Shown piece after piece: positions 26,674 to 35,590 of a stretch of 64,000 nt of DNA. The first letter of the stretch is position 1; every line of letters starts with the position of its first letter. The translations under genes were made by a program, and so were the position numbers. Source of the DNA: Candidatus Binatia bacterium (GTDB lineage Bacteria > Desulfobacterota > Binatia > Bin18); assembly GCA_022820725.1 (NCBI GenBank), contig JAJEFA010000017.1, positions 1 through 64,000 of the forward strand. The letters are read 5' to 3'. The notes under the pieces are model-generated. The model had not been told where the DNA came from. It saw nothing but the letters and a program-made list of their open reading frames with translations, and ran no database searches.

Positions 26674-27987
26674 ATGAGAACAATAACGAGGAGAGCGCTG
26701 CTCCGTTCCGGTCTTGCTTGGTGTGCGGTCGCCCCCTGGCTGAAGCCCCTGAGGGCGGACGCTGACACAGACGCCGGCCAACCTGCCCCGCAGATGGCAC
26801 CTGGCGTGACCGACACCGAGATTGTTCTGGGCATGTCTGCGGCCTTCTCCGGCCCATCCCGGGGGTTAGGTATCGAACTGTATCGTGGCGCCACCGCCTA
26901 CTTCGACCATGTGAATGAGCAGGGAGGAATCGCCGGCCGCAACGTGATGCTCAAGACATATGACGATGGCTACCAACCCGCCCCTTCTGTTCGGAATACC
27001 CTGAAGCTGATGCTGCAAGACCAGGTGTTTCTGCTCTTCGGCTACGTTGGCACCCCAACGGTCACGCGTGTCCTCCCCATGCTCAAGAAGTTCCAGGACC
27101 GGAATTTCTTTTTGTTTTTTCCCTTCACCGGCGCCCAGCCGCAGCGGGAACCTCCCTATGGCGACTTCGCGTTCAACCTGCGTTCCTCCTATCGCCAGGA
27201 AACCGCCGGTCTGGTCGATAATTTCGTGCGCATCAACCGAAAACGTATCGCCGTATTCTATCAAGCCGATGCCTATGGGCGTAGCGGGTGGGCCGGTGTC
27301 AGGCGCGCCCTGAAACACTACGGAAGACAGATTGCGGGCGAGGCGACCTACCGCCGTGGCACAAAGTTCACCGCCAGCATGCGTAGGCAGGTCGAAATCC
27401 TCAAGGCGTCACAGCCCGAAGCCGTGATCTGTATCGGTTCCTACGCGGCCTGTGCGGCCTTTGTCCGCGACGCCGTCAACCTCGGTCTGCAAGTCCCGAT
27501 TGCCAACCTGTCCTTTGTTGGCAGCGAGAATCTCTTGAAACTCCTCACGCACTGGGCGCTGACCGAAGAGCGTGGCAACAGCGAGCAGTACACGCGACTC
27601 CTCGTCAACTCCCAAGTGGTTCCGAGTTACGAAGAGGCCTCCATGCCCGCCATCAAAGAGTATCGCGACTTGATGCGCCGCTATAACCCGCAGCCACCCC
27701 TAGAACTGCTGAAGGAACCCTACCTGCCCTCCGAGCATAGCTTCGTCAGCCTCGAAGGATTTATCGACGCCAAATTGATGGTTGAAATTCTGCGCCGGCT
27801 TGGGGACAGACCGGAACGGAGCCAACTCCAGCAGGCAGTCTTCACCGTTCAGGATTTCGATTTGGGCATTGACGAGCGGGCCTCCTTCGGTCCCGACCGT
27901 CGCCAGGGGCTACAACAAGTCTACTACACAGTTGTTGAGGAAGGCCGTTTTGTCCTGCTGGACAATTGGGAAGACAGGTTTGCCTGA
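26674..27987 (+). CDS. ABC-type amino-acid/urea-like substrate-binding protein
   Basis: A 437-residue periplasmic binding protein of the Leu/Ile/Val (Peripla_BP_6) family. The N-terminus TRRALLRSGLAWCAVA has a twin-arginine and hydrophobic stretch, so Tat or Sec export is possible. Mature signatures: GVTDTEIVLGMSAAFSGPSRG, YFDHVNEQGGIAGRNVMLKTYDDGY, VFLLFGYVGTPT. ATG at 26674 follows GAGGAT. No ABC permease or ATPase gene follows; instead a HAMP-containing membrane protein starts 1 base after its stop, an arrangement suggesting ligand sensing rather than, or besides, uptake. Confidence 0.9.
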   Translation: MRTITRRALLRSGLAWCAVAPWLKPLRADADTDAGQPAPQMAPGVTDTEIVLGMSAAFSGPSRGLGIELYRGATAYFDHVNEQGGIAGRNVMLKTYDDGYQPAPSVRNTLKLMLQDQVFLLFGYVGTPTVTRVLPMLKKFQDRNFFLFFPFTGAQPQREPPYGDFAFNLRSSYRQETAGLVDNFVRINRKRIAVFYQADAYGRSGWAGVRRALKHYGRQIAGEATYRRGTKFTASMRRQVEILKASQPEAVICIGSYAACAAFVRDAVNLGLQVPIANLSFVGSENLLKLLTHWALTEERGNSEQYTRLLVNSQVVPSYEEASMPAIKEYRDLMRRYNPQPPLELLKEPYLPSEHSFVSLEGFIDAKLMVEILRRLGDRPERSQLQQAVFTVQDFDLGIDERASFGPDRRQGLQQVYYTVVEEGRFVLLDNWEDRFA

Positions 27988-27988
27988 C

Positions 27989-28726
27989 ATGAAAATCCAA
28001 AAGCTCTTTCAGAAAACCTTATTTGGTGTTTTCTCTCTGTTTGGTCTGATTAGCCTGTCCACCTCCGTACTGTGTATTTATACCGTGGATACACATTTGT
28101 CCGAGGAATACGAGAGCAATAGCAAGGACATCGCCAAGACCATTGCCGATTCCAGTGTGGACATTCTCTTAAATCGAGATCTGTCGGCGCTACAATCGCT
28201 TATCGATCAGTTTGTCGAAATCCAGAGCATACGCTATATCTATATCGCGGACGAAGAGGGCGAGTTTGTCGCCCATACGTTTGTTCCCGGTGTTCCCGAA
28301 GAAATTCGTACCGGAGACCGGAATAACACGGCGACTGTGGAACGCAGCCTGCCTGGGATGGGTGATTTCGTGGAAGTGGGCAGTCCGATTCTGGCTGGCG
28401 TTGCTGGCACCGTTCATGTCGGCATGGACACCGATCTGATTGCGTTGAAGATCCAGCGAGCAATCGGTCGCCAAGTCTACCTTATCTCCATCATCCTTGT
28501 CGTTGGTGTCCTAGCCGCTATCTGGTTTGTCAACTTGGCAGCGAAGCCCTTGGGCGATCTCCTCGCCTACGCCGTTACCCTCGCGCGTGACCGGGACAAC
28601 GGAGCGGACGACACGCTGCTGGCCCGCGACGACGAAGTTGGACAACTCGCCCGCCTCTTCCTCTATTTTTCAGAGGGCGTGCCTGCTGAAGGAGAACAGC
28701 GCGTATCGTCTGGAAACGATGGATAG
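27989..28726 (+). CDS. Membrane sensor with periplasmic domain and HAMP, no output domain
   Basis: A 245-residue protein: transmembrane helix at about 9-30, a periplasmic sensor domain (CACHE-like, about 31-150: NRDLSALQSLIDQFVEIQ, IRYIYIADEEGEFVAH), second transmembrane helix about 160-182, then a HAMP-type linker with LARDDEVGQLARLF. Histidine kinases, cyclases and chemoreceptors continue from here, but this reading stops about 12 residues later. Frame +1 continues LLKENSAYRLETMDRT before also stopping, so a frameshift plus deletion of the output domain is likely. Coupled to the upstream binding protein (1 base apart). Confidence 0.7.
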   Translation: MKIQKLFQKTLFGVFSLFGLISLSTSVLCIYTVDTHLSEEYESNSKDIAKTIADSSVDILLNRDLSALQSLIDQFVEIQSIRYIYIADEEGEFVAHTFVPGVPEEIRTGDRNNTATVERSLPGMGDFVEVGSPILAGVAGTVHVGMDTDLIALKIQRAIGRQVYLISIILVVGVLAAIWFVNLAAKPLGDLLAYAVTLARDRDNGADDTLLARDDEVGQLARLFLYFSEGVPAEGEQRVSSGNDG

Positions 28727-28825
28727 GACTTGACCTCGGAGGGTTTCCGAACAGTGTCTGGAGCGCGCGGGCGGCGGGCTCGCGCCTCGTGGTTACGGTT
28801 GATTGGCGATTGAGGACTCTTGGAA

Positions 28826-30151
28826 ATGGCGCAACAAAAACATATGCCGCGCGCGATGATCGCCCTGTTGTGTACGCTCCTGCAAACCTGCTTCGGGACT
28901 GTCTATGCGTGGAGTTTCTTTCAGACACTCCTGGTCAGGCAGCTTGGCTGGTCGTTCACGGAAACGGCCTGGGCCTTCAGCCTTGCGATTTTTTCCCTGG
29001 GTATCGCGGCAGCCTGGGCCGGCACCATGCTGCCGCGGTTCGGCCCGCGCAAATTGGCCGTGGCCGGAAGCCTCATGTTCTCGGGTGGCTATGTGCTCGC
29101 CAGTCTCGCCCTACACCTGGATATTATTGAGCTCTTTTATCTCGGCTATGGGGTGATCGGTGGTGCGGGTATCGGGTTTGGCTATGTGACGCCAGTCGCC
29201 ACCGTGGCGAAATGGTTCCCGGACCACAAGGGCTTAGTAACCGGGATCGTCGTCATGGGCTTTGGTGTGGGTGCGTTTCTTTTGAGTAAGGTGCTGGCCC
29301 CACTGCTCGTGCTGCAAGCGGAGGGTGACCTGGCGCTCGTTTTCTTGTGGCTGGGGGTTGTCTTTGCCTGTATTTTATTGCCATCCAGCTTTGCCCTGAG
29401 CGACCCCCCGACCGCCGTGGCCACTGTGGCAGACGGTCAGCGAAGCGACGAACTCGACTCTGCTGCCCCCTACCTCAGATCCTCGGCGTTTATCTTCATG
29501 TGGGTTGTCTTTTTCTTCAATATTGCTGCGGGCATCTCCGTCATCAGCTTTCAGTCGGAACTCATGCAGGAGGTATGGGGCTTCGCCGACCCGTCCTTAG
29601 AGCCGGCAATACTGGTCGAATACGGGGCGACCCTGATCGCCGTCAGTTCGTTGTGTAACGGAGTCGGACGGCTGTTCTGGGGGCTCCTCTCGGACCGTAT
29701 CGGTCGCGTCCGGGTTTTCAGAATTCTGCTCGCCAGTCAGATGATCGTCTTCGGTATCCTGATGACCGAACGGAATCCCTGGATATTTGGGGCTCTCGTT
29801 TGTTATGTCCTCCTATGCTTCGGTGGCGGCTTTGCCACCATGCCTTCTTTTGTGCTCGACGTTTTTGGGACGAAGAAGATGTCCACGATTTACGGAACAA
29901 TTCTGACTGCATGGGCGGCGGCGGGGATCTGCGGTCCTCTCTATGTAGGACATTTGAAAGACCAATATCCCGACCGGGCTGTCATGTATTGCTTTTTGAT
30001 CGGCATTTTTATGCTGGGCCTTGGGTATGTCTTCTCGTATTTGCTCAATGATGAGCGTATTCGCCTGCAGCGTCCGACCCTGGAAGGGACGCTCCGGCAG
30101 TATGGTATTGCGTCCCCCCGGCGCGCACAGAGCCCGCTCCCCAATACCTGA
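28826..30151 (+). CDS. MFS transporter, oxalate/formate antiporter (OFA) type
   Basis: A 441-residue, 12-helix transporter of the OFA family, which exchanges or imports small carboxylates. Seen: FGTVYAWSFFQTLLV in helix 1, FGPRKLAVAGS between helices 2 and 3, GIGFGYVTPVATVAKWFPDHKGL in helix 4 region, and NGVGRLFWGLLSDRIGRVR in the second half. ATG at 28826 is used with a weak GGA site; a TTG two codons upstream is possible. About 100 bases from the truncated sensor. Substrate not predictable beyond a small organic anion. Confidence 0.87.
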   Translation: MAQQKHMPRAMIALLCTLLQTCFGTVYAWSFFQTLLVRQLGWSFTETAWAFSLAIFSLGIAAAWAGTMLPRFGPRKLAVAGSLMFSGGYVLASLALHLDIIELFYLGYGVIGGAGIGFGYVTPVATVAKWFPDHKGLVTGIVVMGFGVGAFLLSKVLAPLLVLQAEGDLALVFLWLGVVFACILLPSSFALSDPPTAVATVADGQRSDELDSAAPYLRSSAFIFMWVVFFFNIAAGISVISFQSELMQEVWGFADPSLEPAILVEYGATLIAVSSLCNGVGRLFWGLLSDRIGRVRVFRILLASQMIVFGILMTERNPWIFGALVCYVLLCFGGGFATMPSFVLDVFGTKKMSTIYGTILTAWAAAGICGPLYVGHLKDQYPDRAVMYCFLIGIFMLGLGYVFSYLLNDERIRLQRPTLEGTLRQYGIASPRRAQSPLPNT

Positions 30152-30490
30152 GTGGACAGCGCTGCCACTCATACCGTACACTAGCCGTATGGAGTATGCG
30201 TGTTCGCCTGATGACGGTTTCGAGGATGAGGATGATGAGGATGAACGCTGTCCGTGCGTCGTCCTCATTCGATGGCCGCGGCCACCCCTAGTAAAGCCAT
30301 TCCAGCTCAAATAATCGAGTAACCGGACTGCCTGCCCCTGATAATCAAGTCCCATGCCCGGCTTGCCTTCCAGGTCTGTTCTCTCTATACAAAGCGAGGA
30401 AGGTAACCCACGCGGTCAGGAATCATGCTGGCGGAGGGTGTGGTTTGGTTGCATAGCCGCGCCCGCGTAAAAAATTAAAGGAGAAACGCC
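30152..30490 (+). other. Gap between transporter and D-aminoacylase genes
   Basis: No convincing gene. A 41-codon frame at 30189-30314 encodes an acidic stretch (DDGFEDEDDEDERCPC) but lacks a ribosome binding site. Bases 30235-30244 and 30259-30268 can form a 10-bp hairpin (ATGAGGATGA / TCGTCCTCAT, one G-T) without a T run. The last bases carry AAGGAGAAACGCC for the next gene. Confidence 0.4.
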
Positions 30491-32224
30491 ATGGCTGAGT
30501 TTGATGTTCATATTAAAGGGGGAACGGTTGTTGATGGGACACGCGTCCCGCGCTTTCAGGCTGATATCTGGATTAAAGATGGAAAGATCGCCCAACTTGG
30601 CGGTCGGGCGACCAGTGGAGCGAAGAGAGTCATTGATGCGAACGGACTCATTGTTGCCCCTGGGTTTGTTGACCTGCATACCCATTATGACGCGCAGATC
30701 CGCTGGGACCCCTGGTGCACGATTTCCGGCTGGCACGGCGTGACGTCGGTGGTGCTTGGCAACTGCGGCTTTGGCTTCGCCCCGGTCAAGCCCGAGTTTC
30801 AGGAACGCTCCATGCTCACCATGACGCGGACGGAAGCCATCCCGTACGACTCCATGAAAGAAGGCATGACCTGGGACTGGGAAACCATCCCTGAGTATCT
30901 GGACTCGCTGGACCGCTCCGCCAAGGGCGTCAACTGTATTCAGTACATGCCCACTGCGTCACTCATGACCTATGTCATGGGACTGGAGGCCGCCAAGTCT
31001 CGCGTGGCCACATCCGCCGAAAAGGAAGAGATGCAGCGATTGCTGCACGAAGGCATGGATGCCGGACTGTGCGGCTTCTCCATTCAGCGGCTCGGCCCCG
31101 ACTCAACGCAGGCCGATTATGATGGCTCTCCTATGGTGACGGACATCATGGCGGATGAGGATATTCTGAGCTTGGCCCAAGTCCTGCGGGAGCGAGACGA
31201 GGGATTTATCCAAATCACCCAGTCCACCGGACATATCAAGGCCGACCTGGCCTTTCTGGAAAAATTGGCGGATACCGCCCGCCGACCCATTCTGCACAAC
31301 GTCATTGTTGCGGCCCGCAAGGACCCGAAAGTCCACCGTCGGAGCTTGGACTGGCTGGAGCGCTGCCGGGAGAGAAACCTGCCGATCTATGGTCAGACCG
31401 GAACGCACCGGACGGGTTTTGCGTTCACGCTGGAACACTGGAATCTGTACGATGCCAGTCCGGCCTGGCGTGAGCTGACGACCGGAACCAAAACCGACAA
31501 GCTGGCCAAGATGAAAAACCCGGCTCTACGTGCCGCCGTCAAGCGCGAGACCGAAGAAGCGGACCGTAAGCTGCAAGTCATCCAGGCCGGCGTGGGCGGT
31601 CCGATTCCAAGACTGATCGTCCAGACCGCCAACAATCAGGCCGAGTTGGAAGCCTATGTGGGGAAATCCGTTGGTCAGATTGCAGAAGAAGAGGGGAAAG
31701 ACCCCATCGACGTCATGCTTGACCTGTCGGTTGCCGGTGATCTGAATGTCGAATTCCTGGGACCGGACCGGGGTTTTAATGCTCAGCATACGGCAGAGAT
31801 GATCAACGACTCGTATTTCACCGTTCCGGGAGCCTCGGACGGTGGCGCCCATACCAAGTTCTTCACGGGCGGCGCTTTTACGACTGACTTCCTGCGCTGG
31901 CTCGTCCGGGATGAACAACTCATCAGCCTGGAAGAGGCCCATTACCGGCTCTCCGCCTTGCCGGCGCATGCGGCCGGTTTCCGCGATCGCGGCGTGTTAC
32001 GCGAGGGTGCAGCAGCCGATGTGGTGGTCTATGACCTGGACGAACTGGACATTGAGCCGAACTGGATCGGCGAGATTGTGCACGACTTCCCTGGGAATGA
32101 GTGGCGCCGGGTTCAGCGGGCCAAGGGCTATCACGCCATTCTGGTGAACGGGGTCCAGACGTTCGAAGACGGCGAGTGCACCGGGGAAACTCCGGGCCTC
32201 CTGCTTCGCAGCGGGCGAGGCTAA
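30491..32224 (+). CDS. N-acyl-D-amino-acid deacylase-like amidohydrolase
   Basis: A 577-residue amidohydrolase of the D-aminoacylase type, which releases D-amino acids (or their relatives) from N-acyl derivatives using zinc. Seen: IKGGTVVDGTRVPRF, first metal motif APGFVDLHTHYDAQ, the family-specific VVLGNCGFGFAPVKPE, TQSTGHIKADLAF, and C-terminal LREGAAADVVVYD. Full family length. AAGGAGAAACGCC precedes ATG 30491. Monocistronic, followed by a hairpin at 32292-32320. Fits the amide/peptide-derivative catabolism seen elsewhere in the window. Confidence 0.9.
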   Translation: MAEFDVHIKGGTVVDGTRVPRFQADIWIKDGKIAQLGGRATSGAKRVIDANGLIVAPGFVDLHTHYDAQIRWDPWCTISGWHGVTSVVLGNCGFGFAPVKPEFQERSMLTMTRTEAIPYDSMKEGMTWDWETIPEYLDSLDRSAKGVNCIQYMPTASLMTYVMGLEAAKSRVATSAEKEEMQRLLHEGMDAGLCGFSIQRLGPDSTQADYDGSPMVTDIMADEDILSLAQVLRERDEGFIQITQSTGHIKADLAFLEKLADTARRPILHNVIVAARKDPKVHRRSLDWLERCRERNLPIYGQTGTHRTGFAFTLEHWNLYDASPAWRELTTGTKTDKLAKMKNPALRAAVKRETEEADRKLQVIQAGVGGPIPRLIVQTANNQAELEAYVGKSVGQIAEEEGKDPIDVMLDLSVAGDLNVEFLGPDRGFNAQHTAEMINDSYFTVPGASDGGAHTKFFTGGAFTTDFLRWLVRDEQLISLEEAHYRLSALPAHAAGFRDRGVLREGAAADVVVYDLDELDIEPNWIGEIVHDFPGNEWRRVQRAKGYHAILVNGVQTFEDGECTGETPGLLLRSGRG

Positions 32225-32291
32225 GCACCGTTTCCCTCGCGTTTCTCACAACGACGTGGTCGTCCGTTATTTCCCGGTGATTTATAGAGGG

Positions 32292-32320
32292 GTCGGGGCG
32301 GGCTTCAAACCCGCCCCGAC
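32292..32320 (+). terminator. Strong hairpin after the D-aminoacylase gene
   Basis: Perfect 11-bp stem GTCGGGGCGGG / CCCGCCCCGAC with loop CTTCAAA, followed by TCTGTTCTG, a poor T run. It lies 68 bases past the stop. It may terminate transcription, or be one of the GC-rich REP-like hairpins common in such genomes. Confidence 0.5.
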
Positions 32321-32401
32321 TCTGTTCTGTCCGCGCTCCGTCTGGTATACTTGGATTACTTTCCATTAAAAAACGCATCCCCGCGAAGGAGGTGGAGAGC
32401 A

Positions 32402-32914
32402 TTGAGAGATGAGGCGATGAGTGCGCTTCCTGTAGTTGTTCGACCGACTGCTGAGCAACTGCCCCCCGCACCTTCCTACCTCCTGTGCCCGGCCTGTTTC
32501 TGGAGCGGTCCGCCGCAGCCTCCCAGGCGCGGCTCTCTCGTCATTGAAAGTCTCTTATGGGGACTCGGCGTGACAAGTATGGGCCTGCTGCTGTTGGTGG
32601 GGCAGTTCGTCCAGCTCCTCGTTGCGCTATTGTGTCTGCCTGGTTTGGGATACTCAGTCTGGAGACGATCCCGCCGTTCCACCGCCTGTCCTCAGTGCGG
32701 GAGCGGACCGCTGCTCCCTGAGGATGCCGTGTATCCCCCAGCCTGCTCTCATTTTCTTTTTAGTACGGAGCCGAAGCGTGCGCCGGGCGAAAACCGTGGA
32801 TGGTCGGCCGCCGGCAAAGACCCGGCCCATCCTCCAATGCCGCTTCTTGAGTCAGCACCAAAGAGCGGAGGGGTGCCAAGACAAGAGTCAGAGTCATACG
32901 CCCAGGGCAGGTGA
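32402..32914 (+). CDS. Small membrane protein with two CxxC zinc-ribbon-like motifs
   Basis: About 170 residues. YLLCPACFWSGPPQPP gives a first CxxC, a hydrophobic region of about 40 residues (two membrane segments, LIESLLWGLGVTSMGLL then FVQLLVALLCLPGLGY) follows, then RRSTACPQCGSG gives a second CxxC, and a polar low-complexity tail ends the protein. The start is uncertain: TTG at 32402 has GGAGG 9 bases upstream; ATG at 32417 has only a weak site. No known family; the two CxxC pairs might bind one metal at the membrane face. Sits between the deacylase and AOR genes. Confidence 0.55.
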   Translation: MRDEAMSALPVVVRPTAEQLPPAPSYLLCPACFWSGPPQPPRRGSLVIESLLWGLGVTSMGLLLLVGQFVQLLVALLCLPGLGYSVWRRSRRSTACPQCGSGPLLPEDAVYPPACSHFLFSTEPKRAPGENRGWSAAGKDPAHPPMPLLESAPKSGGVPRQESESYAQGR

Positions 32915-33033
32915 GCAGCTACTCCAAAAGGGGACATCCCGTGCTCACCGTCCGGTATTCGGGATTATAGCCTGCGGGAACCCCATTGCTATGCGTGATC
33001 TCTGCCCCCTCCCCTCAACGAAAAGAGGCTCAT

Positions 33034-34884
33034 ATGTGGACCAACGTGACACGCGCAACAAAGGCCGTGACCGATTATCAGTTCCGTCGGCTCATTGTCG
33101 ATCTCGGACACGAGCATATTCAGCAGGAGGTCGTTCCCTGCCGTGATCTGGACGACTTCCTGGGCGGTATGGGGCGCGCGTTTCGCGTGCTCGAACACTA
33201 TGACGTTGAGGACGCCTATGCTCCGGACGCGCCGCTGGTGATGAACCTGGGGGTGTTCTCCGGTACACCGCTGATGACGGGCTTGCGCGTGTTCTTCTCC
33301 GCCTACAGTCCGCTGAAAGTCGCCAATAACGGCAAGCCCTTTGCCATGTGGGCGACGGCGTCCGGAAAATTCGCCACAAAAGTTCTGGCTGCCAGTGTTG
33401 ATGAAGTCATTTTTCTAGGACGGGCGACGCGTCCAGTGTTACTGTTGATACGCCATACCAACGATGCCGGTCTGTCCCTCTCGCTCGAAGATGCGCGGAG
33501 CATCACCGGCATGACCACCCATGATAAAATTCTCTCCCTGACCGATCGGTACCAGGATGCGCACGTTGCCGTCATTGGCCCCGCCGGAGAACAGTGGCAA
33601 CAGAACTGCTACGCGTCTATTGCCTGCAGTACGGTGAATCAGATCCACTCCCGTGACTGTAAGCCGCGATTTGCCGGTCGAGGGGGCATGGGCAGTATCA
33701 TGGGATCTAAAAACCTGATCGCGATTGTCGCCCAGGCTCCAGACCGGACACGCGGCAAGCTCTCTCCCGCCCTGCTCGCGGCAAATAAAGAGATCAGTCG
33801 AGGCCCGGGGTCAGTCAACTATCGCGATGCCAGGAAGGGCGGGAACGGTGGGACGTGGCGTAATGTCGCTGGCCTGCATCCGGTCGGGGCGTTACCCGAG
33901 AAGAATTTTTGGCCACAAGGCACCGAACAGCCCGTGTCCCTGTATCGGGACTCGATGGAAGACGCCTACTGTATTAAAGACGAGTCGTGTTTTCAGTGCG
34001 GCATTGCCTGCCATAAAAATATTTACTCCGTGCGCGAAGAGAACGGACGGCGCAAGCCTGGAAAATTTTATACGAAGTTTGATTATGAGCCCCTGGACCT
34101 GCTGACGGTGAACCTCGGCATATATGATCCGGGGCAGTCTCTCGAACTTGTCGAGCTGGTCGATCAGGTTGGCTTTGATGCGATTAGTCTGGGCGTCACC
34201 TTAGGGTATATTATGGACCATAACGCCCGTCATCCTGAGCGACCGATTGTGGGTGGCCTGTCGTTTGGCGATTTCGCAGCCACCCGTCACGCGATTGTTC
34301 AGGCCGCGGCCGGTGGGGTGCCTGAGATTGGACGCGGAGTGAAACGCCTGTCCGAGCAACTGGGCGAACCTGCCTACGCCATGCACTGCAAGGGTCTGGA
34401 GCTGCCGGCCTATCTACCAGAAACAAACCCGGGCTATCCGTTCGCTATTGCGGGCGGCCATATGGGGATGCGGACCTTCCTCCTGCTCGTAACCGAAGGG
34501 AAGACCGATCTTGATTACTGGGTTGATGCCATTGTGAGGCGTGGCATTTATTACACCCGGGATGATGTCATTGGACTCTGCAAATTTGCCGGAACGCCGG
34601 ATGAGGTGATTGAACCCGTTTTTCAGGAGCTGTACGGAGTGACGGTCACGCGTGAGGATATGCAGCATGCCACCCAGCGCGCCTATCTGCGGGGGCTCTT
34701 ATTAGAACGGAAGCAGGGTGCAACGCTGGACGACTATGTGTTGCCCGCTCGGGTCTATGAGCAGAATCCGCACGTGCAGCTACCTCATTTTCTGACGCCA
34801 GACTTTTGGGACCAATTACGCGCTCGCGTTCTCCGGGCGTTTGATGAACAAATTGTCTCCTATGGTCTGCGCCCGGCCGCCTGA
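33034..34884 (+). CDS. Aldehyde ferredoxin oxidoreductase (AOR) family protein
   Basis: A 616-residue tungstopterin enzyme of the AOR family, oxidising aldehydes or related compounds with ferredoxin. N-terminal beta-sandwich FRRLIVDLGHEHI, GGMGRAFR, then RGGMGSIMGSKNL near residue 215. The 4Fe-4S ligands are visible as CFQCGIAC (C-x2-C-x3-C) with the fourth Cys in GLCKFAG near the C-terminus. ATG at 33034 follows AGAGGCTCAT. The last bases overlap the likely start of a HAD phosphatase gene. No moa/moe cofactor genes are nearby. True substrate unknown; several uncharacterised AOR clades exist in such lineages. Confidence 0.9.
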   Translation: MWTNVTRATKAVTDYQFRRLIVDLGHEHIQQEVVPCRDLDDFLGGMGRAFRVLEHYDVEDAYAPDAPLVMNLGVFSGTPLMTGLRVFFSAYSPLKVANNGKPFAMWATASGKFATKVLAASVDEVIFLGRATRPVLLLIRHTNDAGLSLSLEDARSITGMTTHDKILSLTDRYQDAHVAVIGPAGEQWQQNCYASIACSTVNQIHSRDCKPRFAGRGGMGSIMGSKNLIAIVAQAPDRTRGKLSPALLAANKEISRGPGSVNYRDARKGGNGGTWRNVAGLHPVGALPEKNFWPQGTEQPVSLYRDSMEDAYCIKDESCFQCGIACHKNIYSVREENGRRKPGKFYTKFDYEPLDLLTVNLGIYDPGQSLELVELVDQVGFDAISLGVTLGYIMDHNARHPERPIVGGLSFGDFAATRHAIVQAAAGGVPEIGRGVKRLSEQLGEPAYAMHCKGLELPAYLPETNPGYPFAIAGGHMGMRTFLLLVTEGKTDLDYWVDAIVRRGIYYTRDDVIGLCKFAGTPDEVIEPVFQELYGVTVTREDMQHATQRAYLRGLLLERKQGATLDDYVLPARVYEQNPHVQLPHFLTPDFWDQLRARVLRAFDEQIVSYGLRPAA

Positions 34885-35512
34885 ATATGACGTTGTGACA
34901 CACTGTATCCGGCTGTCCAAGTCGCAGACGGACCGTCGTCCTGTACGGGCTATTGCCTTTGACCTCGACAGTACGCTCACGCGACCCTATCTGGACTTCA
35001 CACGACTCAGAGCCCAACTCGACCTGCCCGAGGGCGACATCCTTCACTGGGCCGACTCTCTCCCGCCTCGCCAACGGGCTGAAGCCTTTGCCACTATTGA
35101 GGCATTTGAACAAGACGGGGTCGATCATGTCGCCTGGAACGACGGCGCGCAGGAAACGCTAGCAGCCCTCCAGGCCCGCGGCCTGCCGGTCGCCATTATT
35201 ACCCGCAACAGTCGGGCTTCGCTCACCGCGGTATGTGCGCACCTGGGCATCCGCGTCGACGTCCTGATTGCCCGAGAGGACGCAACTCCCAAGCCGGACC
35301 CGGCCTGTGTCCGGCTGGCAAGCGTCCGCCTGGGTGTTCGCGTGGAGACCTTACTCATGGTAGGAGACTTTCGGCACGATACCGAGGCCGGCCGGGCGGC
35401 GGGTGCCATGACGATCCTTCTGACCAACGGCAGAACGCCGACCTGGACGGTTGAGGCCGACTTGGTGATTCATCGCTTGCCCGAGCTCTTGACCTATATG
35501 GAAAAAGAGTAA
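34844..35512 (+). CDS. HAD-superfamily hydrolase (phosphoglycolate-phosphatase-like)
   Basis: A phosphatase-type HAD protein of up to 222 residues. Motif I AIAFDLDSTLTRPY, motif II VAIITRNSR, lysine of motif III in EDATPKPDPA, and motif IV MVGDFRHDTEAG are complete, so it should be active. A small helical cap follows motif I. The start is unsure: ATG at 34844 overlaps AOR by 41 bases, ATG at 34862 is an alternative; neither has a strong ribosome site. The first 30 residues are not needed for the fold. Ends KE-stop inside palindrome copy B. Confidence 0.85.
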   Translation: MNKLSPMVCARPPEYDVVTHCIRLSKSQTDRRPVRAIAFDLDSTLTRPYLDFTRLRAQLDLPEGDILHWADSLPPRQRAEAFATIEAFEQDGVDHVAWNDGAQETLAALQARGLPVAIITRNSRASLTAVCAHLGIRVDVLIAREDATPKPDPACVRLASVRLGVRVETLLMVGDFRHDTEAGRAAGAMTILLTNGRTPTWTVEADLVIHRLPELLTYMEKE

Positions 35513-35558
35513 ACGTGTCCGCTGGTAAACATGCAGATGTTGACACGTGTACTCTTTT
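35503..35558 (+). repeat. Palindromic gene-end element, copy B
   Basis: Arms AAAAGAGTAAACGTGTC (35503-35519) and GACACGTGTACTCTTTT (35542-35558), 16 of 17 pairs, 22-base loop that can itself pair (AACAT/ATGTT). The left arm contains the HAD stop codon (GAG TAA). The T-rich right end makes it a plausible terminator between the HAD gene and the LLM gene. Confidence 0.75.
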
Positions 35559-35590
35559 CTGGACCATCAACATAATACAGGAGGACACCC

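Noticed and set aside
30189..30314. 41-codon acidic frame
   Set aside because: No ribosome site and no recognisable pattern; kept only as a note on the gap.
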